Shown here: piece by piece, positions 43,679 to 52,786 of the stretch
Layout: every line of letters starts with the position of its first letter
Numbering within the stretch: the first letter of the stretch is position 1
Source of the DNA: Virgibacillus_F sp049310925
GTDB lineage: Bacteria; Bacillota; Bacilli; Bacillales; Amphibacillaceae
Direction: 5' to 3'
Length of the DNA stretch: 64,000 nt
Assembly (NCBI RefSeq): GCF_049310925.1
Contig: NZ_JBMERP010000001.1
Location: 1-64,000 of the forward strand
Position numbers and translations under genes: made by a program
Notes under the pieces: generated by a model
What the model was told of the DNA's origin: nothing
What the model saw: the letters and a program-made list of their open reading frames with translations, nothing else
Databases searched by the model: none

Positions 43679-44416
43679 ATGATAACGTCAGTGCAAAATT
43701 CTCAAGTGAAAACTTGGGCGAAATTGAAAATGAAAAAGTTTCGAGTGAAAACTGATCTCTTTTTAATTGAAGGGGAACATTTAGTAGCTGAAGTCCATGA
43801 TAGCGACTGGAGGATAGAGGAACTTATAATCCAAGATGGTACGCCTATTCCTACCTTTGCGGATCAATACACCACTACTATCGTAACTGCAAATGTTTTT
43901 CAACATATAGCCGACACTAAAACACCCCAAGGAATTGCAGCTATAGTAAGTATGAGGGAAGTGGAATGGGTAGATGTCAAAAATGCTTTACTAATTGACT
44001 CTATACAAGATCCTGGGAACTTAGGAACTATGATTCGAACGGCAGATGCAGTTGGCTTTGACGCTGTTGTTATTGGTGACAATTCTGTAGATATGTACAA
44101 TGAAAAAGTAATTAGGTCCACTCAAGGTTCATTATTTCATATTGCGGTTTTTCAGGAAAATTTAGACACAAAAATACCTGCTTTACAAAAAGAAGGTTTT
44201 GTTGTTTGGGCAACATCACTTGAAAATGCAAAGCCGTACAAAGATGTTCAGGTTACAAGCAAAACAGCTTTACTTGTTGGTAACGAAGGGAATGGTGTTG
44301 CACAATCCTTAATTGATCTTTCAGACTGCAGTGTCAAGATACCAATTAATGGAAAAGCTGAATCATTAAACGTTAGTGTTGCTGCAGGGATTCTTATGTA
44401 CCACATTAACGGATAA
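43679..44416 (+). CDS. ysgA: TrmH/SpoU-family RNA methyltransferase, YsgA-like
   Basis: A 245-residue 2'-O-methyltransferase of the SPOUT class. The N-terminal substrate-binding domain (about 1-90) contains FLIEGEHLVAEV. The knotted catalytic domain has motif 1 IQDPGNLGTMIRTADA, motif 2 LVGNEGNGV and motif 3 IPINGKAESLNVSVA. It probably methylates rRNA. The ATG at 43679 is at a better distance from TGAGGATG than the preceding in-frame TTG. Placed between sspI and pheS as in B. subtilis. Confidence 0.9.
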   Translation: MITSVQNSQVKTWAKLKMKKFRVKTDLFLIEGEHLVAEVHDSDWRIEELIIQDGTPIPTFADQYTTTIVTANVFQHIADTKTPQGIAAIVSMREVEWVDVKNALLIDSIQDPGNLGTMIRTADAVGFDAVVIGDNSVDMYNEKVIRSTQGSLFHIAVFQENLDTKIPALQKEGFVVWATSLENAKPYKDVQVTSKTALLVGNEGNGVAQSLIDLSDCSVKIPINGKAESLNVSVAAGILMYHING

Positions 44417-44469
44417 TACTTGCAACAAGTTTGGTAATTAATTATAATTAAAACAAATTTACAATAACA

Positions 44470-44729
44470 AGCATTGAAAGAGCATAGTAGCGAATCATAA
44501 TAAATAGTTTAGGAAGGGAATGCCCTGGATTGAAAGCATTTCCACTATTTCTTCGTTATCTTATTCACTCTGGAGCTGGCACTTAGACCTTGCTAACCAA
44601 GTAAAGGTGTCCCGGATTAATTCCGTTATCAAGTTCAAGTTGGACAACGAAGCGATAGCAGTATGTTGTCAACAAGGGTGGTACCGCGAAATAACAACCT
44701 CGTCCCTTTATGGATGGGGTTTTTTGTAT
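44470..44729 (+). promoter_or_regulatory. T-box riboswitch, tRNA-Phe, upstream of pheST
   Basis: The T-box core AAGGGTGGTACCGCG is at 44674-44688. Its TGGT bulge fits a tRNA ending ACCA, as in tRNA-Phe. A TTC specifier candidate lies in TTATTCACTC of Stem I (44562-44571). The terminator AACCTCGTCCC...GGATGGGGTT with a TTTTTTG tail ends at about 44727, just before the pheS ribosome site. Confidence 0.92.
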
Positions 44730-44751
44730 GCAAAAAAGGAGGAAGCAAGCT

Positions 44752-45786
44752 ATGAAAGAGGAACTGGAAACACTTCAGCAAGAAGCTTTAGCTAAAGTTA
44801 AACAAACTGAAAAATTAAAAGCCCTGCAAGAAATTCGTGTTGCTTATTTAGGTAAAAAAGGTTCACTTACAGGTGTACTCAGAGGAATGGGTAAATTATC
44901 AAAAGAAGAGCGACCTGTAGTAGGTGAAATTGCCAACCGCGTGCGTGAAACGATCACATCCGCATTAGATGATAAAAGTGCTGAATTAAACGAGCAGGAA
45001 CTTGAAGAACAGCTTGCTAATGAGTCAATTGATGTAACTTTGCCAGGTCGTAGTGTCCAAGTTGGTGGACCTCATTTATTAACTTCTATTGTCGAGGAAA
45101 TAGAAGATTTATTTGTTGGACTGGGATTTGAAATTAAGGAAGGTCCAGAGGTAGAGACTGATTACTTTAACTTCGAGGCACTAAATCTGCCAAAAAATCA
45201 TCCAGCCCGTGATATGCAGGATTCATTCTACTTAACAAATGAACTGTTGTTACGTACACACACTTCGCCTGTTCAGGCAAGAACAATGCAATCTCTTGAA
45301 GGTAGTGAACCTGTGAAGATGATCTGTCCTGGTAAAGTTTATCGACGGGATACAGACGATGCAACGCATTCTCATCAGTTTACCCAAATTGAAGGGCTGT
45401 ATGTTGATAAAAATGTGCGTATGAGTGATCTGAAAGGAATCCTGGACGTATTTGCTAAAAAGATGTTTGGGGATGAAAGAGAAATCCGATTACGTCCCAG
45501 CTTTTTCCCATTTACCGAACCCTCGGTTGAAATGGACATTTCATGTAAAGTTTGTGGAGGTAAAGGCTGTTCGGTTTGTAAACAAACTGGTTGGATTGAA
45601 ATTTTAGGGGCTGGTATGGTACATCCGAAAGTACTGGAAATGGCAGGATATGACTCATCTGTATATTCAGGGTTTGCATTTGGTATGGGACCTGAACGAA
45701 TCGCGATGCTGAAGTACGGTATTGACGATATTCGCCAATTCTACACTAACGACAAACGATTCTTAAAACAATATCATCAAGCATAA
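44752..45786 (+). CDS. pheS: Phenylalanyl-tRNA synthetase alpha subunit
   Basis: A 344-residue alpha chain of the heterotetrameric enzyme. An N-terminal coiled-coil (about 1-85) is followed by the class II core with motif 2 RDTDDATHSHQFTQIEG and FFPFTEPSVEMDISC, and motif 3 GFAFGMGPERIAML. ATG 44752 follows AAGGAGGAAGC; a longer in-frame start lies inside the T-box terminator and is rejected. pheT follows after 14 bp. Confidence 0.97.
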   Translation: MKEELETLQQEALAKVKQTEKLKALQEIRVAYLGKKGSLTGVLRGMGKLSKEERPVVGEIANRVRETITSALDDKSAELNEQELEEQLANESIDVTLPGRSVQVGGPHLLTSIVEEIEDLFVGLGFEIKEGPEVETDYFNFEALNLPKNHPARDMQDSFYLTNELLLRTHTSPVQARTMQSLEGSEPVKMICPGKVYRRDTDDATHSHQFTQIEGLYVDKNVRMSDLKGILDVFAKKMFGDEREIRLRPSFFPFTEPSVEMDISCKVCGGKGCSVCKQTGWIEILGAGMVHPKVLEMAGYDSSVYSGFAFGMGPERIAMLKYGIDDIRQFYTNDKRFLKQYHQA

Positions 45787-45800
45787 GGAGGGAGATTGCA

Positions 45801-48227
45801 ATGTTAGTATCACTAAACTGGTTAAAAAATTACATTGATATTTCGGACATTTCACCAGAAGACTTAGCTGAAAAAATCACTAAGTCAGGTATTGAAGTAG
45901 AAGGAATTGAATATGTTGCAGAAAAAAGCGAGAATGTTGTTGTCGGTTACGTAAAGGAATGTGAGCAACATCCAAATGCAGACAAGTTAAACCTTTGTCA
46001 GGTGGATGTTGGGGATGAAGTACTGCAGATTATTTGTGGAGCTCCTAATATTCAACAAGGGCAAAAGGTTGCTGTGGCGAAACCTAAGGCAGTTCTACCT
46101 GGGAACTTTAAAATAAAAAAGGTTAAATTACGTGGTGTTGAATCAAACGGAATGATTTGTTCTTTACAGGAGCTTGGAATTGCTGAAAAGTATGTTCCAA
46201 AGGATGTAGCGGATGGTATTTTTGTGTTTCCAAATGACGTAGAGATTGGTAAAGATGTAACGTCACTACTGAATTTAGATGATGCAATTCTTGAATTGGG
46301 ATTAACTCCAAATAGAGCAGATTGTTTAAGTATGCTTGGTGTAGTGTACGAGGTTGGGGCTATCCTTGACAAACCAATAAACTTACCAGATGAAAGTTAT
46401 TCAACTATTGATGAGACCGCTGGTGATTTCATTTCCGTCACTGTTGACAACAAAGACTTAGCACCTTATTATGGTGCGTTTATGATAAAAAATATAACAG
46501 TTAAACCTTCCCCATTATGGATGCGTAACTACTTAATGGCTTCTGGAATTCGACCTATCAACAATGTCGTGGATATAACAAACTATGTGTTACTTGAATA
46601 TGGTCAACCATTACATGCATTTGATTATGACCGATTAAATTCCAAGGAAATTGCAGTTAGACTAGCAAATGAAAACGAAAAAATTGTAACCCTGGATCAT
46701 CAGGAACGAAGCTTGACTGTTAATGATTTAGTAATTACAAACGGAAAAGAACCAATTGCTGTCGCTGGGGTTATGGGCGGAGCAAATACAGAGGTTCAAG
46801 ACGATACAACTACTATTCTGTTGGAAGCGGCACTTTTTAATTCAACATCCGTTAGAAAAACAGTGAAAGAAACAGGTCTTCGCAGTGAGGCAAGTACACG
46901 ATATGAAAAAGGTGTAGACCCAAATCGCGTAAACCGTGCTGGCATGCGTGCATGTCAACTGCTTGCGAAATATGCCAATGGGGATATTCTTAATCAACCT
47001 GTCGAAGTTAACGATTTAGATACTGCAGAAAAAGAGGTAACAATCAACACTGATGAAATTAATAAAAGGCTAGGAACTGAAATTAGCAAAGAAGAGATTG
47101 CCAACATAATAAGAAAACTTCGCTTTTCATATAGTGAGGAAGGCAGTCAGTTCATCGTGTCGATTCCGACTAGACGCGGAGACATAACAATTTTCGAAGA
47201 TATGCTTGAAGAAGTAGCACGAATATATGGGTACGATAACCTACCATTCACCCTACCAGCTGGCTCTGGTCAAGCAGGAGCATTATCCAGGCGTCAACAG
47301 TTAAAGCGTGATATCAAAGGGTTTTTACAAAGTGCTGGATTAATGGAGACGATTACTTACTCGTTAACAAATGAAGAGTATGTAAGCACTTTTGTCAGCC
47401 CTGAAATTTCAGAACAAAATGCTGTGCCTGTCAAACTAGCCATGCCAATGAGCGAAGATCACAGTCATTTAAGGCTTAGTGGTGTACCAGAATTACTTCA
47501 AACTGTTGCATACAACAATGCTAGAAATCAAACTGATCTTGCGTATTACGAATTAGGTTCAGTTTTTATTTCACAAGAGTCAACATTGCAAAATCAGCCA
47601 TATGAACAGCTACGTTTATCAGGGGCTGTCTCAGGAGTCTGGCATGAAAATCAGTGGCAGCAAGAAAAAAAGATTGTTGATTTTTATGTGGTAAAAGGGA
47701 TCGTAGAGGGACTGTTCAGTTATTTGAACATCACTGTTTCTTTCGAACAAACTAAATTAACTGATATGCACCCAGGACGATGTGCAACTTTATCAATTGA
47801 AGGTCAGGTTATCGGTTATATTGGGCAGGTTCATCCACGTATAGAAAAAAAGATGGATTTGAATGAGACATATGTTTTTGATATTAATCTAGATACTGTT
47901 CTTGAAAACTATGCCCATGTTCCGAGTTACAAACAACAATCCAAGTATCCGTCAGTTGTCAGAGATATTGCATTTGTAATGGATGAGAATGTAAATGCCG
48001 GCGATGTTAAATCGCTAATAGAAGAAATTGGTCACCCACTAGTTAAAAAAGTTCATATCTTTGATGTGTACCAAGGCGAGCATTTACCAGATGGTGAAAA
48101 ATCGATCGCGTATAGTTTACTCTTTCAAGAGGATACACGTACATTAAAGGATGATGAAGTGGAAGAAAAATATCAAGCTATTACAGCGGCTGTTAAAGAA
48201 CGGTTTCATGCATATGTAAGGTCTTAG
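45801..48227 (+). CDS. pheT: Phenylalanyl-tRNA synthetase beta subunit
   Basis: An 808-residue beta chain. The N-terminal OB-fold (EMAP-like, about 40-150) has HPNADKLNLCQVDVG. B3/B4 editing domain follows with RPINNVVDITNYVLLEYG, then B5, a pseudo-catalytic core and the C-terminal ferredoxin-like anticodon domain (SKYPSVVRDIAFV). It binds and edits with PheS to form the alpha2-beta2 enzyme. GGAGGG precedes the ATG. The transcript ends at the shared terminator before the convergent rnhC. Confidence 0.97.
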   Translation: MLVSLNWLKNYIDISDISPEDLAEKITKSGIEVEGIEYVAEKSENVVVGYVKECEQHPNADKLNLCQVDVGDEVLQIICGAPNIQQGQKVAVAKPKAVLPGNFKIKKVKLRGVESNGMICSLQELGIAEKYVPKDVADGIFVFPNDVEIGKDVTSLLNLDDAILELGLTPNRADCLSMLGVVYEVGAILDKPINLPDESYSTIDETAGDFISVTVDNKDLAPYYGAFMIKNITVKPSPLWMRNYLMASGIRPINNVVDITNYVLLEYGQPLHAFDYDRLNSKEIAVRLANENEKIVTLDHQERSLTVNDLVITNGKEPIAVAGVMGGANTEVQDDTTTILLEAALFNSTSVRKTVKETGLRSEASTRYEKGVDPNRVNRAGMRACQLLAKYANGDILNQPVEVNDLDTAEKEVTINTDEINKRLGTEISKEEIANIIRKLRFSYSEEGSQFIVSIPTRRGDITIFEDMLEEVARIYGYDNLPFTLPAGSGQAGALSRRQQLKRDIKGFLQSAGLMETITYSLTNEEYVSTFVSPEISEQNAVPVKLAMPMSEDHSHLRLSGVPELLQTVAYNNARNQTDLAYYELGSVFISQESTLQNQPYEQLRLSGAVSGVWHENQWQQEKKIVDFYVVKGIVEGLFSYLNITVSFEQTKLTDMHPGRCATLSIEGQVIGYIGQVHPRIEKKMDLNETYVFDINLDTVLENYAHVPSYKQQSKYPSVVRDIAFVMDENVNAGDVKSLIEEIGHPLVKKVHIFDVYQGEHLPDGEKSIAYSLLFQEDTRTLKDDEVEEKYQAITAAVKERFHAYVRS

Positions 48228-48231
48228 TAAT

Positions 48232-48269
48232 GAAAAGGCAGGCAGCCAAACACGGTTACCTGCCTTTTC
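48232..48269. terminator. Bidirectional terminator between pheT and rnhC
   Basis: AAAAGGCAGG and CCTGCCTTTT form a 10-bp stem with A/T tails usable on both strands. Confidence 0.88.
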
Positions 48270-48292
48270 ATTAAATTAAAACTTTGCAATTG

Positions 48293-49228
48293 TTAGAGAT
48301 ATGCTTCTGCCTTTTTAGTATTAACAAAATGTGTTTTGGCACAGGAATCTAAGACTTTGTGTCCTTTTTCTTTTATGATTTTAGCGATAGCCTTGTCAAC
48401 ATGTTGAGAGGCACCTTTTGGAATGGTTATACCTATCTCTTTGGACAGTTTATCCATCTCTTTTAAAAAGCTAGTACGTGCAATAATTGAGGCTGCAGCA
48501 ACAGCAATTGAATGACTTTCGGCTTTGGTAATAAAGTAGGTCCTTGGTGCGCTTTTCTCATTTTCACCACCAATGTATTTGTTATATAGACCTGGTTCGC
48601 AAAATTGGTCAATTACGATGCCCTCATATGAATCATGACCAACGTTTTTGATAACATTACCGATTGCATGGTGGTGCAACATTGCTTTCATCTTTCCCTG
48701 CGACCAGCCTCTAGTTTTTAAGGTGTTATATTTGGGGTTACGAAGAACAAGCAAAGAATAGGTGATATCTAAATCTACAATTTCTTTAGACAAGCGTCTA
48801 ATAGTTGTATCCGTGAGATTTTTAGAGTCCTGTACACCTATTTCTTTTAACTTAGCTATTTGTTCCTGCTTAACATAAACACTAGCAACTGTAACTGGTC
48901 CAAAATAATCTCCGGTCCCTGCTTCGTCAGACCCTATATGCGACATGGTAAAGATAGTGCTGGGTGGAGCAAAGTTATGTTTCGGCTTTTTCGCAGCAGT
49001 ATTGGTTTTGTTTGCACTTCCTATTACTTCATCTACCCACTTAATTGATTCAAATTCCACTGATTTACCTTGAAACATTACTTTTCCTGAGCGGTACGCA
49101 GTGATTACTGCATTCGACGTTTTTGCTCGAAATACAGCACCCTGAGGTATATCGATGATCGAATCCTTATAAAAGTTCTTCATTTTATTTATTTTTTCTT
49201 TTGAAAATACATGAATTTCTTGTGGCAA
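48293..49228 (-). CDS. rnhC: Ribonuclease HIII
   Basis: Cleaves RNA in RNA-DNA hybrids. The N-terminal TBP-like domain (about 1-80) has PQGAVFRAK and SGKVMFQG. The catalytic domain carries SHIGSDEAGTGDYFGPV with the Asp-Glu pair and IVIDQF with another acidic residue. I take the TTG at 49228 because GGAGTG lies shortly upstream and the next residues (PQEIHVFS) begin the domain, giving 311 residues as in Bacillus RnhC. The ATG at 49252 has no ribosome site. Confidence 0.92.
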   Translation of the reverse strand: MPQEIHVFSKEKINKMKNFYKDSIIDIPQGAVFRAKTSNAVITAYRSGKVMFQGKSVEFESIKWVDEVIGSANKTNTAAKKPKHNFAPPSTIFTMSHIGSDEAGTGDYFGPVTVASVYVKQEQIAKLKEIGVQDSKNLTDTTIRRLSKEIVDLDITYSLLVLRNPKYNTLKTRGWSQGKMKAMLHHHAIGNVIKNVGHDSYEGIVIDQFCEPGLYNKYIGGENEKSAPRTYFITKAESHSIAVAAASIIARTSFLKEMDKLSKEIGITIPKGASQHVDKAIAKIIKEKGHKVLDSCAKTHFVNTKKAEAYL

Positions 49229-49372
49229 AACGAACACTCCTATCAGTTTCATACTCAGACTATAGCAGAATTAGATGAATAAAGGAAAGATGATTTTTGT
49301 CGAATACTTTCCCAAAGTGATATCTTCATGTTAATATAAAGTGTACAATTTTTAAAATAGGGGGGCAGTCGT

Positions 49373-49633
49373 GTGACCCAAAATGATAAAACTAGAACAA
49401 CAGTTGAAATTCATAACAAATCATACACAATAGTAGGTCGTGAAGATGCACATCATGTGCGTTTGGTGGCAAGTCTTGTGGACCAAAAAATGAGCGAAAT
49501 AAAACAGGGTAATACAACACTTGAAACTACTAAGCTTGCAGTGTTAACGGCTGTTAATACAATGAATGATTATTTAAAACTAAAAGAAGATTATGCGAAA
49601 TTATTAGGATCAATGAGAAAGAAAGAGGATTAA
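49373..49633 (+). CDS. zapA: Cell division protein ZapA
   Basis: An 86-residue FtsZ-ring associated protein. It has the ZapA head segment VEIHNKSYTIVGREDAHHVRLVASLVDQKM and a C-terminal coiled coil (about 50-82). Starts at GTG, with GGGGGG upstream. The next gene, cvpA, begins five bases after the stop, as in B. subtilis (yshA-yshB). Promotes FtsZ bundling at the division site. Confidence 0.93.
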   Translation: MTQNDKTRTTVEIHNKSYTIVGREDAHHVRLVASLVDQKMSEIKQGNTTLETTKLAVLTAVNTMNDYLKLKEDYAKLLGSMRKKED

Positions 49634-49638
49634 TACAT

Positions 49639-50193
49639 ATGGTTGATATTATTTTAATAGTTCTTTTAATATTTGGTTTTTTTGTCGGTTTAAAACGTGG
49701 TTTCATATTGCAATTATTCCATTTAATTGGATTTATTGCAGCTTTTATCGTTGCAGTTTTATATTATGATCAATTATCTGCAAGGTTAGCATTGTGGATA
49801 CCTTATCCAGAATTACCTGACGCCAGCTCGTGGGCAGCTTTTTTAGAAAACCTTCCACTTGAGGCTGCTTTCTATAATGCGATTTCCTTTGCAATTATAT
49901 TCTTCGCAGTAAAAGTTGTCCTGCAGATCATTGCATCAATGCTGGATTTTGTTGCAGAGTTGCCTGTTCTTCATTCTGTGAATAAACTACTTGGAGGACT
50001 ACTTGGATTTATTGAGATATATTTGATTGTCTTTATAGTTCTGTACATACTCGTTTTGACACCATTACCAAATGTACAGTCGTGGGTAAATAGTTCGGGT
50101 GTCGCAATGTTCATTATAGAACATACACCATTGTTTTCTGAGAAAATAAAGGATCTATGGTTTACACAAATTGAAGGTTTAATACGTTCATAA
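49639..50193 (+). CDS. cvpA: CvpA family membrane protein (YshB-like)
   Basis: A 184-residue integral membrane protein with four hydrophobic segments (about 2-20, 24-45, 74-95, 110-135). It begins VDIILIVLLIFGFFVGLKRGF, the CvpA signature with GLKRG. Called colicin V production protein from E. coli; its true role is unclear, possibly in envelope maintenance. Tightly coupled to zapA. A long hairpin terminator follows. Confidence 0.9.
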   Translation: MVDIILIVLLIFGFFVGLKRGFILQLFHLIGFIAAFIVAVLYYDQLSARLALWIPYPELPDASSWAAFLENLPLEAAFYNAISFAIIFFAVKVVLQIIASMLDFVAELPVLHSVNKLLGGLLGFIEIYLIVFIVLYILVLTPLPNVQSWVNSSGVAMFIIEHTPLFSEKIKDLWFTQIEGLIRS

Positions 50194-50207
50194 AGAAAAT
50201 CAATAAG

Positions 50208-50286
50208 TGGCTGATTCTTAATAGGTGGAAATACAATTGTGAGAAATGTACAATAGTATAAACCTACCGTAGAATCAGTCTTTTTT
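50208..50286 (+). terminator. Long intrinsic terminator after cvpA
   Basis: GGCTGATTCTTAATAGGT pairs imperfectly with ACCTACCGTAGAATCAGTC, enclosing a smaller ACAAT/ATTGT-type hairpin, then TTTTTT. Confidence 0.8.
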
Positions 50287-50287
50287 A

Positions 50288-50364
50288 GCAGAAAGGAAGG
50301 TGTAAAACTTTCCTTCTTTGCACAAGTGAAACTAAGGCTACCACCACAGGGCAAGTTTCCTAAT
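50288..50364 (+). repeat. Terminator-adjacent two-hairpin repeat, copy 4
   Basis: Begins GCAGAAAGGAAGG right after the cvpA terminator T-tract and ends GTTTCCTAAT. The first stem is GAAAGGAAG with CTTTCCTTC, so both sides have changed relative to AAGAAAG/CTTTCTT in other copies and pairing is kept. The second half is CACAAGTGAAACTAAGG...GGGCAAGTTT. Confidence 0.75.
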
Positions 50365-50405
50365 ACTAAGTTTACTAAAGATTGCAGTTATAAATAATTA
50401 TTTTA

Positions 50406-51006
50406 GGCTCTTTTCGTAAATTTTGTTGCTTTTAATCTTCGCAGTTGATGCAAATTGCGACGAAGTGAAAATTCTTTTGACGCCGCCGTTCCGGCAGAAT
50501 ACTTCGCTTTCCACGGGCACGGCCTCAGTCTCCTCAGAAGCAAAGAACGCTTCTTCCGGGGTCTTCGGACTCGCGCTGTTCCCGTAGGAGTCTTCGTATT
50601 CTGCCTTCACTAATAAAAGCGCATGACCCCTGACTGGGACTCCTTCACCCTTGAGAAGAAAGCTATCTAAGCTGCGGAAAAATGCGAGACTCCTCGAAAA
50701 TGAAAAGCCCATTTTTTTCGTGCGATGTCTTGCTAGAAGCTTTCCTTATCCTGTGGGAAAGGAACAGTCTGAAGACCCCGCAGTGAGCGGTAGATAACGC
50801 GTGCCGACTAAGACCGTCCTTTGCGGACAACATCGGCATACCCCTTGCCGGGGCAAGGAGGCTGAAGCGTTCCCCACGGAAAGCGAGTGTTTTTCCGCAG
50901 CGCTTGATCAGCACCAATCTAATAAAAGGTGTTAGAAAGTCCATCCAGCTGTTAAGTCGCAGTCTATATATATGTGTTAAAAACAACAATCTTTTAGAAA
51001 ACAGCC
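50406..51006 (-). mobile_element. MITE-like foldback element, copy C (longest)
   Basis: A 601-bp element, opposite in orientation to copy B, from GGCT to AGCC. The flanking 8-mers are TTATTTTA (50398-50405) and TTAATTTA (51007-51014), equal at 7 of 8 positions. Terminal inverted repeats of about 30 bp: GGCTCTTTTCGTAAATTTTG against GGCTGTTTTCTAAAAGATTG. On the plus strand, a box reading CGCTTTCCACGGGC...CCTCAGTCTCC (about 50505-50538) is mirrored by GGCTGAAGCGTTCCCCACGG at about 50860. The two halves are thus inverted relatives. No transposase gene; short frames inside are not coding. Confidence 0.85.
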
Positions 51007-51040
51007 TTAATTTATAAACAATTATAAGAAGGTGTAAAAA

Positions 51041-52759
51041 ATGAATGTTAACAAGAAGGATATTATCAAGTTATTGGAAAAAATAGCCATTTATTTAGAG
51101 CTAAAGGGTGAAAATTCATTCAAAATCTCTGCATACCGTAGAGCGTCGCTAGCACTTGAGCAAGATGACAGGTCATTATCAGAGATTGAGGATTTTACAA
51201 AAATAAAAGGAATTGGAAAAGGAACCAGTGCTGTTATAGAGAAATACATACTTGACGGAGAGTCAGATACATTAAGACAACTGGAACAAGAAGTGCCACA
51301 AGGGTTAGTTCCGCTACTGAACTTACCAGGTCTGGGTGGTAAGAAATTGGCAAAATTATACCAGGAGCTTGGCGTTACTGATGCTATTTCATTACAAAGA
51401 GTATGTGAATCCGGAAAGGTGGAGAAACTTGCTGGATTCGGAAAAAAAACCGCAGAAAAAATTTTACAGGCGTTGGAGCATGCAGGTAGTCGACCGGAAC
51501 GTTTACCAATAGCTATGATCATCCCAGTTGCGGAAAGAATAGAAGCATTTTTATCAACTATTGAAGAAATTCATACGTTCTCGCGAGCAGGCAGTTTAAG
51601 ACGCATGCGGGAAACTGTAAAAGACATCGACTTTATTATTTCCTCTGCTCAACCAGCTGTGGTTCGTGATGCGTTACTTCAAATGGATACTATAAAAGAA
51701 GTGATTGCTAAAGGTGATACAAAAGTATCTGTTACATTAGACGATGTGTATGATATTAATGTTGATTTCAGAATTGTGGACCCTAAGGAATTCACTACAA
51801 CGTTACATCACTTCACAGGTTCAAAAGAACATAATGTTGCTATGCGTCAATTGGCAAAATCTCGTGATGAGAAAATTAACGAATACGGGATTACACGAAT
51901 TGAAAGTGATGAAATTATCACGTTTGAAAATGAAACACAGTTTTTTAATCATTTTGGACTTCCTTATATACCTCCTGAAGTAAGAGAAAATCAAGGAGAA
52001 ATTGAAACTTTTACAAAGAACATTAACTTACTTGAGCATACGGATATACGTGGTGATCTTCATATGCACACAACCTGGAGTGATGGTGGACAATCGTTAG
52101 AAGAAATGGTTAATGAGGCTAGGAAAATTGGTTATGAATATATAGCGATTACTGACCATTCCAAATTTTTACGTGTCGCAAATGGATTAGATGAAACAAA
52201 ACTTCGAAAACAACGTGTTGAAATAGAAAGAATAAATGATAAATACAGTGATATCCATGTTTTTGCAGGTGTAGAAATGGATATTTTACCGGACGGTACG
52301 CTTGACTTTGATAATGAATTTTTAAAGGAAATGGATTTTGTTATAGGTGCGATTCATTCTAGCTTTAACCAAACTGAGGAAAAAATAATGAAACGCTTGG
52401 AGAACGCTATGGAAAACCCATATGTAACTTTTATAGCGCATCCTACAGGTAGAGTGATTGGCAGAAGATCAGGTTATCCTGTTGACATGAATAAATTATT
52501 TCAACTTGCCAAAGAGACCAATACAGCTTTGGAGATTAATGCAAATCCTAATCGTTTAGACATCTCTGCTGAGTGGGCTAGGAAAGCTCAGGAAAACGAC
52601 GTAATGGTTGTTGTAAATACAGATGCACATAGCTTTCAAATGCTGGATGATATGAAACATGGGGTGGGTATTGCACGAAAGGGTTGGATTGAGAAGAGCA
52701 ATGTCTTAAACACGTGGTCCAAAGAAAAACTGATACAGTTTATGCAACAAAAAAGGTAA
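51041..52759 (+). CDS. polX: DNA polymerase X family with PHP domain (YshC-like)
   Basis: A 572-residue repair polymerase. It has an N-terminal HhH region (KGIGKGTSAVIEKYI and LPGLGGKKLAKLY). The nucleotidyltransferase core shows GSLRRMRETVKDIDFI, with the paired aspartates in DID and a third in NVDFRI. A C-terminal PHP phosphoesterase domain starts near residue 335 with RGDLHMHTTWSDGGQS and has EINANP and NTDAHS. The PHP domain provides 3'-5' exonuclease and AP-endonuclease activity in B. subtilis. GAAGGTG precedes the ATG. mutS2 follows after 27 bp. Confidence 0.95.
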   Translation: MNVNKKDIIKLLEKIAIYLELKGENSFKISAYRRASLALEQDDRSLSEIEDFTKIKGIGKGTSAVIEKYILDGESDTLRQLEQEVPQGLVPLLNLPGLGGKKLAKLYQELGVTDAISLQRVCESGKVEKLAGFGKKTAEKILQALEHAGSRPERLPIAMIIPVAERIEAFLSTIEEIHTFSRAGSLRRMRETVKDIDFIISSAQPAVVRDALLQMDTIKEVIAKGDTKVSVTLDDVYDINVDFRIVDPKEFTTTLHHFTGSKEHNVAMRQLAKSRDEKINEYGITRIESDEIITFENETQFFNHFGLPYIPPEVRENQGEIETFTKNINLLEHTDIRGDLHMHTTWSDGGQSLEEMVNEARKIGYEYIAITDHSKFLRVANGLDETKLRKQRVEIERINDKYSDIHVFAGVEMDILPDGTLDFDNEFLKEMDFVIGAIHSSFNQTEEKIMKRLENAMENPYVTFIAHPTGRVIGRRSGYPVDMNKLFQLAKETNTALEINANPNRLDISAEWARKAQENDVMVVVNTDAHSFQMLDDMKHGVGIARKGWIEKSNVLNTWSKEKLIQFMQQKR

Positions 52760-52786
52760 TTGCCGACGAAAAAGGAGTAAGTAATA

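Noticed and set aside
50398..50989. Open frames on the minus strand inside MITE-like copy C
   Set aside because: Same repeat sequence as copy B; the frames are not maintained between copies with indels, so they are not genes.
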